DNA of 34,702 nucleotides from Brevibacterium sp. (GCA_031179165.1 JAPSIC010000016.1:1-34702); one strand, 5' to 3'; shown: positions 23,671-31,441, numbered from the stretch's first letter. A program made the numbers and translations. Notes: a model not told the origin generated them from the sequence alone.

Positions 23671-25446
23671 TCACTTCCGGCCCGGGCCACCGCCTGCGGA
23701 ACCGTCCGGGTCCTGGCGATCATCGGGGTCGTCCCGGTCCTCGCGACGGCGGAGCGCCTCGGCGATGTAGGCCTGGACGTCGATTCCGGTGGCCTTCTTC
23801 ACCTCGTCCCCGATGTGGTGGAGGTCGAGATCCCCGTTCGGATCGAAGAAGTCCTGCGGATCGAACGTCGGGCCCTGCGGTCTGCGGCGCGAGGAGCCCT
23901 GTGCTCCGGCGTCGGGTGCGCCGGCGTCATCGCCCCTGACGATCTCGCCACCGCTGGTCGACGGTCCGCCGGAGTTCCCGAAGCCGCCGGAGCCCCCGAA
24001 GCCGCCCGAGCCTCCGGGCCCGCCGGAGCCCCCGGGGTCTCCCGATTCGTCGGAGCCGGAGTCTCCCCTGTCGCGGCCACTCGTGGTCTTCGCTCCGCCC
24101 TGGTTCGCCGCCTTGCCGACGAGATCGGACAGGTCGATGCCGGTGGTCCCGCGAACGACCTCGAGGACCTGGGCCAGATTGTTCGACACCGAGTTCGCGA
24201 GCTTCGACTCGCCATCGGTCGACACGATCGAGAGGTCCTTGATGTTGGCGTAGGGGGCGACGAGCTCGCCGGCGATGGTCGGCAGGACCTCGAGGACCTT
24301 CGACAGGACGGCGGCGTCGTTGAACTTCTTGTAGGCCTCGGCCTGAGCCTGCAGGGCCTCGGCCTCCGCTTCGCCCCGGGCCCTGATCGCGTCGGCCTGT
24401 GCCTCACCCTCGAGCCGGATCGCCTCGGCTTCCTTCGATCGCCGGTGCAGCTCGGCGGCCGCCTCGGCGCGCCCCTGCGCCTCGATCTCGTAGGCCCGAG
24501 CATCCGCCTCCGCCTGCTGGCGGTACTTCTCGGCATCCGCGGGACGCCTGACCTCGGCATCGAGCTGCTCGGTCCGCAGCTCCGCGGCCTCCTTCGCGAC
24601 CACCCGGTCGCGTTCGAGCAGCTTCTGCTTCTCGGCCGCCGCGGCCAGGGGCCCGGCGTTGTCGGCACTCGCCTGCCGCTGGTCGGCCTCCTCCTTCAGT
24701 GCCGCCCGGCGCAGCGCGAGCTGCTGCTGCTGTTCGGCGATGGCCTGATCGGTCAGAGCCTGCTGCTTCTGGGTCTCCTCGGTCTGCAGAGCCTCTTCGA
24801 CGGCGGCGGCGCGGGAGGCGTTCGCCTCGGCGATGGCGGCGTTCTTCGCGACCTCTGCGGCCTGGGGACGACCCCAGTCGCGCAGGTAGCTGCCCTCGTC
24901 CTCGACCGCGGAGATCTGGAACGTGTCGATGACCAGGCCCTGGTTGTTCATCGAGTGCGCGGATTCCTCCTGCACCTGAGCCGCGAACGAGGCGCGGTCC
25001 TGGATGATCTGCTCGACGGTCAGGGTGCCGACCACGGCGCGCAGGGTGCCGGAGAGGATCTCCTTACTGTAGTGGTCGATCTGGTCCTGCTGATCGAGGA
25101 AGCGCTGGGCGGCCTTCCGGACGTCGTCCTCGGTGCCGCCGACCTTGACCTGGGCGACGCCGCGCAGCCGCAGGGGGATGCCGTTGATGGAGATGCCGTC
25201 GATCTCGACGGAGATCTGCCGGGACGACAGGGAGAGGATGAATGCCTTCTGCACGATCGGGTAGACGACCGCGCGGCCGCCGATGACGATGCGGCCGCTG
25301 CCGCTGGCTCCCGACATGTTCCGCCCGGTGATGATGAGGGCTTCGGAGGGGGAGGCGATTCTGTAGGACCGCAGCATGACGAACAGTGCGATCAGGACGA
25401 TTATGACAATGGCGCCGATGCCGCCGGCGCCCAGAATGAAGTCCAT
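23671..25446 (-). CDS. Flotillin-like SPFH/band 7 protein
   Basis: The 591-residue protein starts with a single TM helix (about 4-24), then an SPFH domain (YRIASPSEALIITGRN ... RQISVEIDGISINGIPLRLRGVAQVKVGGTEDDVRKAAQRFL ... SGTLRAVVGTLTVEQIIQDRASFA). A long Ala/Glu/Gln coiled coil with EA repeats follows at about 215-385, then a Gly/Ser-rich linker with GGSGGFGGSGG units and an extra acidic tail. The tail motif ATGIDVQAYIAEALRRR echoes TTGIDLSDLVGKAA before the linker. Flotillins scaffold membrane microdomains. ATG 25446 has GGAAGG 7 nt upstream. No NfeD partner is seen; the CDF exporter follows on the same strand. Confidence 0.88.
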   Translation of the reverse strand: MDFILGAGGIGAIVIIVLIALFVMLRSYRIASPSEALIITGRNMSGASGSGRIVIGGRAVVYPIVQKAFILSLSSRQISVEIDGISINGIPLRLRGVAQVKVGGTEDDVRKAAQRFLDQQDQIDHYSKEILSGTLRAVVGTLTVEQIIQDRASFAAQVQEESAHSMNNQGLVIDTFQISAVEDEGSYLRDWGRPQAAEVAKNAAIAEANASRAAAVEEALQTEETQKQQALTDQAIAEQQQQLALRRAALKEEADQRQASADNAGPLAAAAEKQKLLERDRVVAKEAAELRTEQLDAEVRRPADAEKYRQQAEADARAYEIEAQGRAEAAAELHRRSKEAEAIRLEGEAQADAIRARGEAEAEALQAQAEAYKKFNDAAVLSKVLEVLPTIAGELVAPYANIKDLSIVSTDGESKLANSVSNNLAQVLEVVRGTTGIDLSDLVGKAANQGGAKTTSGRDRGDSGSDESGDPGGSGGPGGSGGFGGSGGFGNSGGPSTSGGEIVRGDDAGAPDAGAQGSSRRRPQGPTFDPQDFFDPNGDLDLHHIGDEVKKATGIDVQAYIAEALRRREDRDDPDDRQDPDGSAGGGPGRK

Positions 25447-25582
25447 CAGTGGGCCTTCCATCGCTCGAGGGTGCGGCCGATATGCCATCAGCCGTTGTGT
25501 TCATCCTAGGCGAGCGGCCCACAACTGCCCAGGTCGCCGAGGTGTCGGCTGAGCATCCGGCAAGGATCGCCGAGGCGCTGCC

Positions 25583-26035
25583 TCAGCTCCCGGGAGGACC
25601 GACGATCAGCAGGCCGGTGAAGACGACGATGACGACGAGCAGCCCGATGCCGGCCGCGAGCCACGGGGAGCGGATCGCCCAGGCGCACAGCTTCTCGAGC
25701 GGATTGCGCGGTGCGCGGCCGCCGGGACCAAGGCCCCAGGATCCGTCGAGGGCTCCGGCACGCGCGGTGACGATCTCGAAGGGAACCGTGGCGAACGGGA
25801 TCACCGCCGAGACCAGCCCCATACCGATCCGTCCCGCGTGCCACTTCTGGGACACACCGACGAGGATCACGGTGCCGACGAAGCAGAGGAAGACGAATCC
25901 GTGGACGCCGCCGCCGATCCTCACTCCGAGTTCCGTGGTCTTGGTCCCGTATTTGAGGATCATTCCGCCGATGAGCATCGCCCAGGTGATGGCTTCGGCC
26001 ACGGCGAAGAGATTGAAGAATCGTTTGGGAGTCAC
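25583..26035 (-). CDS. DUF3817 family integral membrane protein
   Basis: The 150-residue protein opens with TPKRFFNLFAVAEAITWAMLIGGMILKY and GVRIGGGVHGFVFLCFVGTVILVG, the usual DUF3817 pattern of Glu and His in TM helices. There are four predicted TM segments, the last at the C-terminus (about 125-147) after a polar loop rich in Gly and Arg. Function is unknown. The start is GTG 26035, the point where family similarity begins; CAGAAT lies 8 nt upstream and no ATG fits, so it may be leaderless. It is preceded on this strand by the aminopeptidase terminator and followed by flotillin after 136 bases with no gene. Confidence 0.75.
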   Translation of the reverse strand: MTPKRFFNLFAVAEAITWAMLIGGMILKYGTKTTELGVRIGGGVHGFVFLCFVGTVILVGVSQKWHAGRIGMGLVSAVIPFATVPFEIVTARAGALDGSWGLGPGGRAPRNPLEKLCAWAIRSPWLAAGIGLLVVIVVFTGLLIVGPPGS

Positions 26036-26172
26036 GGGAGACCATTCTGCCCGGTCAACTTGTCCGAGCGCTGAGTCACCACGAGCTGAGAGCAGCGGTC
26101 TCACACCGGCAGGACGATCTGCTGGAGAAGTCGCTGCCGCGAAGACGGCGCAGAGGCGGCAGCGATGCGAAA

Positions 26173-26211
26173 GGCGGGCCGGTGGACTTCAGAGAAGTCC
26201 ACCGGCCCGCC
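26173..26211 (-). terminator. Perfect 18-bp hairpin terminator after the M28 aminopeptidase
   Basis: The arm at 26173-26190 (GGCGGGCC...GGACTTC) pairs fully with 26194-26211 around a 3-base loop. On the minus strand it is followed by TTTCGC. It lies 56 bases beyond the aminopeptidase stop and separates it from the DUF3817 gene. Confidence 0.8.
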
Positions 26212-26222
26212 CATCTCACCGG

Positions 26223-26257
26223 GGTGAGCCGGCCGAGCCGATCATGCCCGGCTCACC
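26223..26257 (-). terminator. Second hairpin in tandem
   Basis: GGTGAGCCGG (26223-26232) pairs with CCGGCTCACC (26248-26257), with a 15-base loop, between the M28 stop and the longer hairpin. It may add to termination. Confidence 0.5.
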
Positions 26258-26266
26258 ATGGTCCGG

Positions 26267-28282
26267 TCATCCCCTGCGGCGACGTGCTCCCATGGTCATG
26301 ATCACACCGAGGGCGATGAGCGCTCCGGCCGAGATCACCAGCGGCAGGGCCTCGTCACCGGTCCGCGGCAGGGTGCCTCCGGCATTCGGGTTCTCACCGT
26401 CGTCGGCGACGACCTCGAACGAGCCCTTGAGCGCACCGCCTCCCTTGCACTTGACCTTGACGTCGTAGCTGCCGATGTAGGTCTCGGCCTCGGCCTTGTC
26501 GAGTCCCCGGACGCTGAACCGGGCCACGCCCTCGGAGTCCGCCTCGGCGGTCTGCTCGAACTTCTTGATCGCCCCGCTCTTCGCCTTCACCGTCATGGTG
26601 GCCGTGGTGCCCGGAACGCAGCCGGTGGCGGTCACCTGCACGCCCTTGTCCGAGACGAAGTCGTCGACGTCGATGGTCTTCGGCTCGATGCTCAGGGTCC
26701 GCTCGGCAGGGTCCTCACCCGGGTCGTCGGTCGGCTTGTCGGTCGGGTCATCCGTGGGGTCATCTGTCGGATCGTCGGTCGGATCATCGGTCGGCGGGTC
26801 CGTCGGCACCTCGCTCAGCTCATAGGCCAGGGCGTGCACCGAGTAGGCGATGGCCGGGGCGAAGATGTCGACCGATTCCCTGCTGACGTTCTCGATCGTG
26901 TCCGTCGGCTTGTGGTAGTTCGTGTCGTGCGGCTGGCCGACCGTTCCGCCGAACCATTCGGCTTCCTGCTCGGTCTTGATGCCGTCGGCACCGGAGAACA
27001 GACCGCTGGCGGGAATGCCCGCGTCCATGAACGCCTTGTAGTCCGAACGTCCGGAGAAGTCCGTCCCGACGTGCTTCTGGTCGATGCCGTCGAAGTAGTC
27101 GGTGTAGATCTTCTCCAGCTCGGCCGAGCCTTCGGGCACCTCGACGTCGCCGGGGATCGGGACATCGCTGCCGTCGGAGTCGAGGGTGCCGACGACGTAG
27201 TTGTCGGAGCCGATCATGTCGAAGTTGAGGTAGGCCTTGATCTTCGACACCTCGGCCTCGCTGAGACCGGCCACGTACTCGGTCGACCCCACGAGTCCGA
27301 CCTCCTCGGCGCCCCACCAGCCGAAGCGGACGGCGTTGTCGACCTCTGTCGGCTGTTCGGCGAGCGCCTCGGCGCCGGCGAGCAGAGCCGCGGAGCCCGA
27401 GGCGTTGTCATTGACCCCCGGGCCCTCGGGCACACCGTCGAGGTGAGCGCCGAACATCTGGACGTTGTCATGGTCGCCGGCCTTGGTCTCGGCGATGACG
27501 TTCCACGTCGTCGTGGTGACGAATTCGGTCTCCAGAGTGAAGTCGGTCAGCGGAGCCTCGCCCTCCGGGGCCTGCTCCACGGCATCGGACAGGTCCTGCC
27601 CGGCGTTGTAGCTGACGGTGACCGTCGGTGCGCCGTTCTCGATCCTCTCGCCGAGGGTGGCGCTGAGGTTCTCATCGGGGGCGGTGGTGTCGTTGTTGTA
27701 GATGATGACGGCGGCCGCACCCGCGTCGGTGGCGGCCTGGGCCTTCTGGCCGAAGGCACACTCCCCTCGGGTCACGAGCACCACGGCACCCTGGGCGCTG
27801 TCGTCGAAGTCGCTGGCCTCGCAGCCGAGCTGGCCGCCGGCGAGATCCGAGTAGTCGTCGTCGACGGGCAGGACCAGCGGCAGATCGGCCAGGGGCTCTT
27901 CGGTGCCCTCGGTGTAGCTGGCCGGGTTGACCTCGAGGCTCTCCCCGTCGACGCTCACGGCCACCTCGCCGAAGGTCTGGTCCTCGACCTCGAACGCCTG
28001 GCGCTCGACGTCGAAGGCGCCGGTGGCCTCGAGCGTCTGCTCGACGTACTCGACGGCCTCCTCGTAGCCGGGGGAACCCAACGAACGGAAGCCGTGGTCG
28101 GCGTGCTTGTTCGAGATGTCGGAGAGCTCCTGCAGATGCTTCATCACATCGCCGCCGGTGACACCCATGTCGGTGTGCTCGGTCGGGCCGGCCGTACCTG
28201 CGGCCGTCGCCGGGGAGACTCCGCTGAGGACCAGCCCGGCCGAGGCGGTGACCGCCAGCCACGCCTTGGTGCGCAACTTCAT
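26267..28282 (-). CDS. Sortase-anchored M28 aminopeptidase with PA domain
   Basis: The 671-residue secreted enzyme has a signal peptide cut near residue 28 (PATAA). A PA domain sits at about 130-235, and the M28 zinc peptidase has H280, D292, E326/E327, D355 and H457; the spacings of the first four match Streptomyces griseus aminopeptidase. Then follow a TDDP repeat linker (about 494-521), an Ig-like domain, and a C-terminal sorting signal: LPRTG (638-642), hydrophobic helix, RRRRG tail. It should be fixed to peptidoglycan by a sortase and release N-terminal amino acids from peptides outside the cell. ATG 28282 has AAAGGAA upstream; the frame is open to 28522, but the signal peptide fixes the start. 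Confidence 0.9.
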   Translation of the reverse strand: MKLRTKAWLAVTASAGLVLSGVSPATAAGTAGPTEHTDMGVTGGDVMKHLQELSDISNKHADHGFRSLGSPGYEEAVEYVEQTLEATGAFDVERQAFEVEDQTFGEVAVSVDGESLEVNPASYTEGTEEPLADLPLVLPVDDDYSDLAGGQLGCEASDFDDSAQGAVVLVTRGECAFGQKAQAATDAGAAAVIIYNNDTTAPDENLSATLGERIENGAPTVTVSYNAGQDLSDAVEQAPEGEAPLTDFTLETEFVTTTTWNVIAETKAGDHDNVQMFGAHLDGVPEGPGVNDNASGSAALLAGAEALAEQPTEVDNAVRFGWWGAEEVGLVGSTEYVAGLSEAEVSKIKAYLNFDMIGSDNYVVGTLDSDGSDVPIPGDVEVPEGSAELEKIYTDYFDGIDQKHVGTDFSGRSDYKAFMDAGIPASGLFSGADGIKTEQEAEWFGGTVGQPHDTNYHKPTDTIENVSRESVDIFAPAIAYSVHALAYELSEVPTDPPTDDPTDDPTDDPTDDPTDKPTDDPGEDPAERTLSIEPKTIDVDDFVSDKGVQVTATGCVPGTTATMTVKAKSGAIKKFEQTAEADSEGVARFSVRGLDKAEAETYIGSYDVKVKCKGGGALKGSFEVVADDGENPNAGGTLPRTGDEALPLVISAGALIALGVIMTMGARRRRG

Positions 28283-28502
28283 ATGATTCCTTTCCCACTC
28301 GTGCGCCACACGGCTCCGCAGTCCGGACAGCGGATGATCGACCTCGATCGATCCGCTGCGCCTTCGAACGCAGGCCGAGGGCACCGCGTCGGGCAGCAGC
28401 TCTGGGCTGTTGCCTGACCGGCGTCTCGCACTGTGCTCAAAGGGGAAGCGAAGTCCTGTCGCCCGGTCATGTTTCATCGCATATAACGAATCACATACTT
28501 CT

Positions 28503-28593
28503 GTTACCGAACGGTGACACAACTCACAATGTGTCTTAACCTAACGCATTCCATCACCCCCTTGGTAACGAAACGGTAACGAATGACAGTTAC
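28503..28593. promoter_or_regulatory. Two GTNAC-n6-GTNAC direct-repeat boxes in a 362-base intergenic region
   Basis: The gap 28283-28644 between the divergent aminopeptidase and VIT genes has no coding sequence and is unusually AT-rich in its right half. It holds GTTAC-n6-GTGAC at 28503-28518 and GTAAC-n6-GTAAC at 28565-28580, with another GTTAC at 28589-28593. Eleven-base spacing places repeats on one DNA face, as for OmpR-type response regulators; GlnR and MtrA boxes look like this. The second box sits just upstream of the VIT -35. Confidence 0.55.
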
Positions 28594-28608
28594 GCGTTTG
28601 CGCAACTG

Positions 28609-28637
28609 TTGAACTGAGAAGTGATCTTCAGTAGTCT
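28609..28637 (+). promoter_or_regulatory. Promoter of the VIT gene (leaderless GTG)
   Basis: TTGAAC (28609-28614), a 17-base spacer and TAGTCT (28632-28637) form the clearest promoter in the window. The start of transcription would fall at or next to the GTG at 28645, 7 bases after the -10. Confidence 0.7.
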
Positions 28638-28644
28638 TCTGTCA

Positions 28645-29853
28645 GTGACGAAGAACCGATCGAACGATCCCCACGACCCCTCCGGCCCCGCCGCCCGCGA
28701 CCGACTCGAAGATGCTCGCATCGAGGGCACCGCAGATGCCCTCGAAGGCGCCTCGGGGGCCTCGTCGATCTCCGGAGATCGGCACGGACCCGACCGCCGG
28801 ACCATCCGACGGTGGCAGCGTTATCTCGCCAACGAGCGTCTCGAGGAACGCGTCTACCGGGACCTCGCCGAGCGCCGCACCGGCGAGGATCGCCAGATCC
28901 TCCTCGAACTCGCTACCGCCGAGGCCCGGCACCAGCAGCATTGGATCGACCTCCTCGGCGAGCATGCGCAGAAGAGGCGCACACCCGATCTGGTCACCCT
29001 TGGTCTCGCATTCCTCGGTCGCCTCTTCGGATCCGTCTTCATCCTCGCCCTGGCGCAGCAGTCGGAGACGAGCTCTCCGTACCAGGACGACGATGCCGCG
29101 TCCGCGGAGATGGCCGCCGACGAGAGGATCCACGCCGAGGTGGTCCGGGCCCTGGCCGCCCGCTCCCGGGCCCGCCTGTCGGGCAACTTCCGCGCCGCCG
29201 TCTTCGGTGCCAACGACGGACTCGTGTCGAACCTCGCGCTCGTCCTCGGCGTCGGCGCCGCCGGGGTCTCGAACACGGTCATCCTGCTCACCGGCATCTC
29301 CGGACTCCTGGCCGGCGCGCTGTCGATGGGAGCCGGGGAGTACATCTCGGTGCGGTCGCAGCGCGAGCTCCTCGACGCCTCGACACCGGATCCCGAGTCG
29401 CGCCATGCCCTGGCCGACCTCAACATCGACGCCAATGAACTCGCCCTCGTCTTCCGAGCCCGCGGGGAGGATCCCACCGAGGCGGCGGCGCATGCTCACC
29501 GCATCATCGCCGCGGCCAAGAGCCAGCACGCCCCCCACCTTCCCGTCCTCGACGTCGGAGTCGATCGCGACGAGCTCGGCACCGGCCTCGGTGCGGCGCT
29601 CTCGAGCTTCTGCTTCTTCTCCTCCGGCGCCCTGATCCCGATCCTGCCCTACATCTTCGGCATGTCCGGCATCCCCGCGGTCCTGCTGTCGGCCGGTCTC
29701 GTGGGCATCGCCCTCCTCTTCACCGGCAGCACCGTCGGCCTGCTCTCGGGCACCGCCCCGGGACCACGCGCACTGCGGCAGCTCGCGGTCGGCTACGGGG
29801 CGGCGGCCATCACCTACGCCCTCGGCCTGATGTTCGGGTTCAGCGGCGCCTGA
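28645..29853 (+). CDS. Ferritin-like domain + VIT1/CCC1-type metal transporter
   Basis: The 402-residue protein has a disordered first 50 residues, then a rubrerythrin/ferritin-like helical domain (about 55-170) with E68, E93-x-x-H96 and E160-x-x-H163 as likely di-iron ligands. The VIT1 domain begins at NFRAAVFGANDGLVSNLALVLGV (181-203), followed by GALSMGAGEYISVRSQRELL and three more TM helices near the end. Members move Fe or Mn out of the cytosol, and the ferritin-like part may bind or oxidise Fe. GTG 28645 is chosen for the promoter spacing; GTG 28621 is an alternative that would lie upstream of the predicted transcription start. Confidence 0.87.
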   Translation: MTKNRSNDPHDPSGPAARDRLEDARIEGTADALEGASGASSISGDRHGPDRRTIRRWQRYLANERLEERVYRDLAERRTGEDRQILLELATAEARHQQHWIDLLGEHAQKRRTPDLVTLGLAFLGRLFGSVFILALAQQSETSSPYQDDDAASAEMAADERIHAEVVRALAARSRARLSGNFRAAVFGANDGLVSNLALVLGVGAAGVSNTVILLTGISGLLAGALSMGAGEYISVRSQRELLDASTPDPESRHALADLNIDANELALVFRARGEDPTEAAAHAHRIIAAAKSQHAPHLPVLDVGVDRDELGTGLGAALSSFCFFSSGALIPILPYIFGMSGIPAVLLSAGLVGIALLFTGSTVGLLSGTAPGPRALRQLAVGYGAAAITYALGLMFGFSGA

Positions 29854-29863
29854 GCCGGAGCGC

Positions 29864-29992
29864 CTCGGCCTGATGGCCGGGTTCGGCGGCACGGCACCGC
29901 TGCTGGCGACCTGGCTCCTCGGCCGTTTCGACAACGCATGGCTGCCGATCGCCACCCGCGGCATCAGCCCCGATGAACCGGCGGGCGCCTGA
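29864..29992 (+). pseudogene. Remnant of an MFS transporter C-terminal region
   Basis: About 40 codons read LGLMAGFGGTAPLLATWLLG, then RFDNAWLPIATRGISPDEPAGA and TGA. FGGTAPLLATWLL resembles the GGTAP-ATWL stretch of metabolite:H+ symporters of the major facilitator superfamily, normally within TM11. The rest of the transporter is missing. The fragment starts right after the VIT stop and shares CTCGGCCTGATG with the end of the VIT gene 43 bases earlier, which may mark a deletion joint. A small real peptide cannot be excluded, but no ribosome site precedes the ATG. Confidence 0.55.
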
Positions 29993-30013
29993 GCTGCCCG
30001 GACTGCCGCCACA

Positions 30014-30019
30014 TAGACT
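30014..30019 (+). promoter_or_regulatory. Candidate -10 (TAGACT) of the class IV PLP gene
   Basis: TAGACT is followed by GTCCCC and the ATG at 30026, another 6-nt leaderless arrangement. No good -35 is seen. Confidence 0.45.
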
Positions 30020-30025
30020 GTCCCC

Positions 30026-30901
30026 ATGACCGACGCTCTTGTCCTCATCGATCCCAGCACGTCCACAGTCGAACCAGCGGATCTCCGCGCGCCGCAGCTG
30101 CCCGTCGACGACCTCTCCGCTCATCGCGGGGACGGGATCTTCGAAACCGTGCTCGTCCGCGTCGACGAGTCGTCCGACGAGGTCGTGGTCGTGTCCCGGG
30201 AACGCCACTTCGCGCGCTTCCGCAGCTCGGCCGCCGCGCTCGATCTTCCCGATCCGGACCCTGAGCTGTGGGACCGCGCCCTCGACGCCGTCATCGCCGA
30301 GGTGCGCGCCGCGCGTCCGGGGAGCACCGAGTTCGGAATCCGCTACACCTACTCCCGGGGCCTCGATGCCCCGCGGGGATGGGCGTTCAGCGTCCCGGTC
30401 GGTGATTCGGTCCTGCGCGCCCGGCAGGAGGGCGTCACCGCGGTCAGCCTCGACCGCGGCTACGACGCCTACCTGGGCAGCAAGGCCCCCTGGCTGCTCA
30501 TCGGCGCGAAGACCATCTCCTACGCGATCAACCAGGCCGCCGGGCGATACGCGGCCGAGCGAGGAGCCGACGACTCCCTCTTCGTCTCCCACGACGGCGT
30601 CGTCCTCGAAGGGCCGACCTCCAACCTCATCATCCGTCGCGGCGACCGCCTCCTCACCCCGGACCCGGCGGCCGGGCTGCTGTGGGGAACGACCCAGAGG
30701 CTGATCTTCGATCACGCCGAGGCGCTCGGGCTCGATGCCGAGTACGCGGACCTGCGGCTGGGCGACGTCGTCGACGCCGATGGGGCGTGGTTCGTGTCCT
30801 CGATGCGCACAGCGGTGGCGCTGACCTGTCTCGACGGCAACCCGATCAACCACGACGACGAGCTGACGCAGCAGCTGCAGAACGTGATCACCCGGGGCTG
30901 A
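30026..30901 (+). CDS. Class IV aminotransferase, aminodeoxychorismate lyase-like
   Basis: The 291-residue fold-type IV PLP enzyme has HRGDGIFETVLV near the N-terminus (33-44), R/Y residues in GIRYTYSRG, the Schiff-base lysine K162 in LIGAKTISYAIN, and the phosphate-loop motifs VVLEGPTSNLII and LLWGTTQR. The GIFETV and GPTSNL pattern fits 4-amino-4-deoxychorismate lyase (PabC, folate synthesis), but branched-chain or D-amino acid aminotransferases share it, and no pabA/B gene is adjacent. The start at ATG 30026 is decided by the hexamer 6 nt upstream. Confidence 0.78.
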   Translation: MTDALVLIDPSTSTVEPADLRAPQLPVDDLSAHRGDGIFETVLVRVDESSDEVVVVSRERHFARFRSSAAALDLPDPDPELWDRALDAVIAEVRAARPGSTEFGIRYTYSRGLDAPRGWAFSVPVGDSVLRARQEGVTAVSLDRGYDAYLGSKAPWLLIGAKTISYAINQAAGRYAAERGADDSLFVSHDGVVLEGPTSNLIIRRGDRLLTPDPAAGLLWGTTQRLIFDHAEALGLDAEYADLRLGDVVDADGAWFVSSMRTAVALTCLDGNPINHDDELTQQLQNVITRG

Positions 30902-31029
30902 GGTCGGCCACCGGCCCCGAGCACTCGTTCATCCGGGGACGGGCGATTCGGCTGCCGGAGGATGTTGAGCGAACGAGCGAGTCATCCGGGGTGGCGCTCA
31001 TCGGCCGAGCAAGTCATGCCGGATGACCC
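30902..31029. other. Convergent gap with repeats and an inverted repeat
   Basis: Between the class IV PLP gene and the small membrane gene, the word TCATCCGGGG recurs (30929-30938 and 30984-30993). CTCGTTC early in the gap can pair with GAACGAG about 40 bases later, with an inner ATCC/GGAT. It may act as a terminator for both sides. No coding is seen. Confidence 0.35.
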
Positions 31030-31263
31030 TCAGGAGCCGAGTGGATCGACGGCGCTCTGGTCCGAATCGCGGGCCGGTATGGTCACGGCCAGGATCAGGC
31101 CGACGATGCACGAGGCGCACCCCGCCACCCACAGCACCCAGAAGAGCCCGGCCAGCGCCGGGAGGAGACCGAGCAGGAAGCACACGGCACCGAGCAGGAA
31201 CAGGCCGGTGAGCAATGGGGCCTTCCATCTGATGACCATTCCGGCCTCGCCTTCTGCATCCAT
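31030..31263 (-). CDS. Small two-TM membrane protein
   Basis: The 77-residue protein has two TM helices (about 15-36 and 39-62) with Gly, Leu and Cys, and a short acidic tail ARDSDQSAVDPLGS. No family is recognised. Start uncertain: ATG 31263 gives MDAEGEAGMVIRWK; ATG 31239 (MVIRWK) has a GAGG ribosome site 5 nt upstream and would give 69 residues. TAGGTT at 31296-31301 (minus) may be the -10. Confidence 0.55.
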   Translation of the reverse strand: MDAEGEAGMVIRWKAPLLTGLFLLGAVCFLLGLLPALAGLFWVLWVAGCASCIVGLILAVTIPARDSDQSAVDPLGS

Positions 31264-31310
31264 CTATCCGCGCGGCACGCCGACCGCTTGAGACCAACCT
31301 ATCGGCAGCA

Positions 31311-31325
31311 ATATGCCTTGCATAT
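31311..31325. repeat. Perfect ATATGC-n3-GCATAT dyad
   Basis: ATATGC, CTT, GCATAT in an otherwise GC-rich 264-base gap between divergent small membrane genes. It could be an operator for the minus-strand gene, whose candidate -10 lies 10 bases away. The rest of the gap holds no recognisable gene. Confidence 0.4.
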
Positions 31326-31441
31326 CCCTCGAAAGGATGAAAACCGCCCTGACTTTCGGCTGAGGCGAGCCGATGAAGTCGCCGGCGGGGCGTCGGAGGC
31401 GGCGATCCCCGCGCCGTGTCCGCTGCCCGCGAGGTGCGCGG

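Noticed and set aside
23590-25509. 639-codon plus-strand open frame over the flotillin gene
   Set aside because: It is the antisense shadow of the flotillin coiled-coil; the minus-strand product has full SPFH features.
26720-26800. Tandem repeats that could be mistaken for a CRISPR or satellite array
   Set aside because: They encode the TDDP linker of the aminopeptidase in frame.
26258-28417. 719-codon plus-strand open frame over the aminopeptidase gene
   Set aside because: The minus strand encodes signal peptide, M28 residues and LPRTG; the plus frame has no recognisable domain.
28283-28522. N-terminal extension of the M28 aminopeptidase
   Set aside because: The signal peptide and ribosome site at 28282 fix the start; the upstream peptide is Arg/Ser-rich with no domain.
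31337-31363. Tiny open frame MKTALTFG as a leader peptide
   Set aside because: The AAAGG is too close to the ATG, no promoter fits, and no attenuator hairpin follows.
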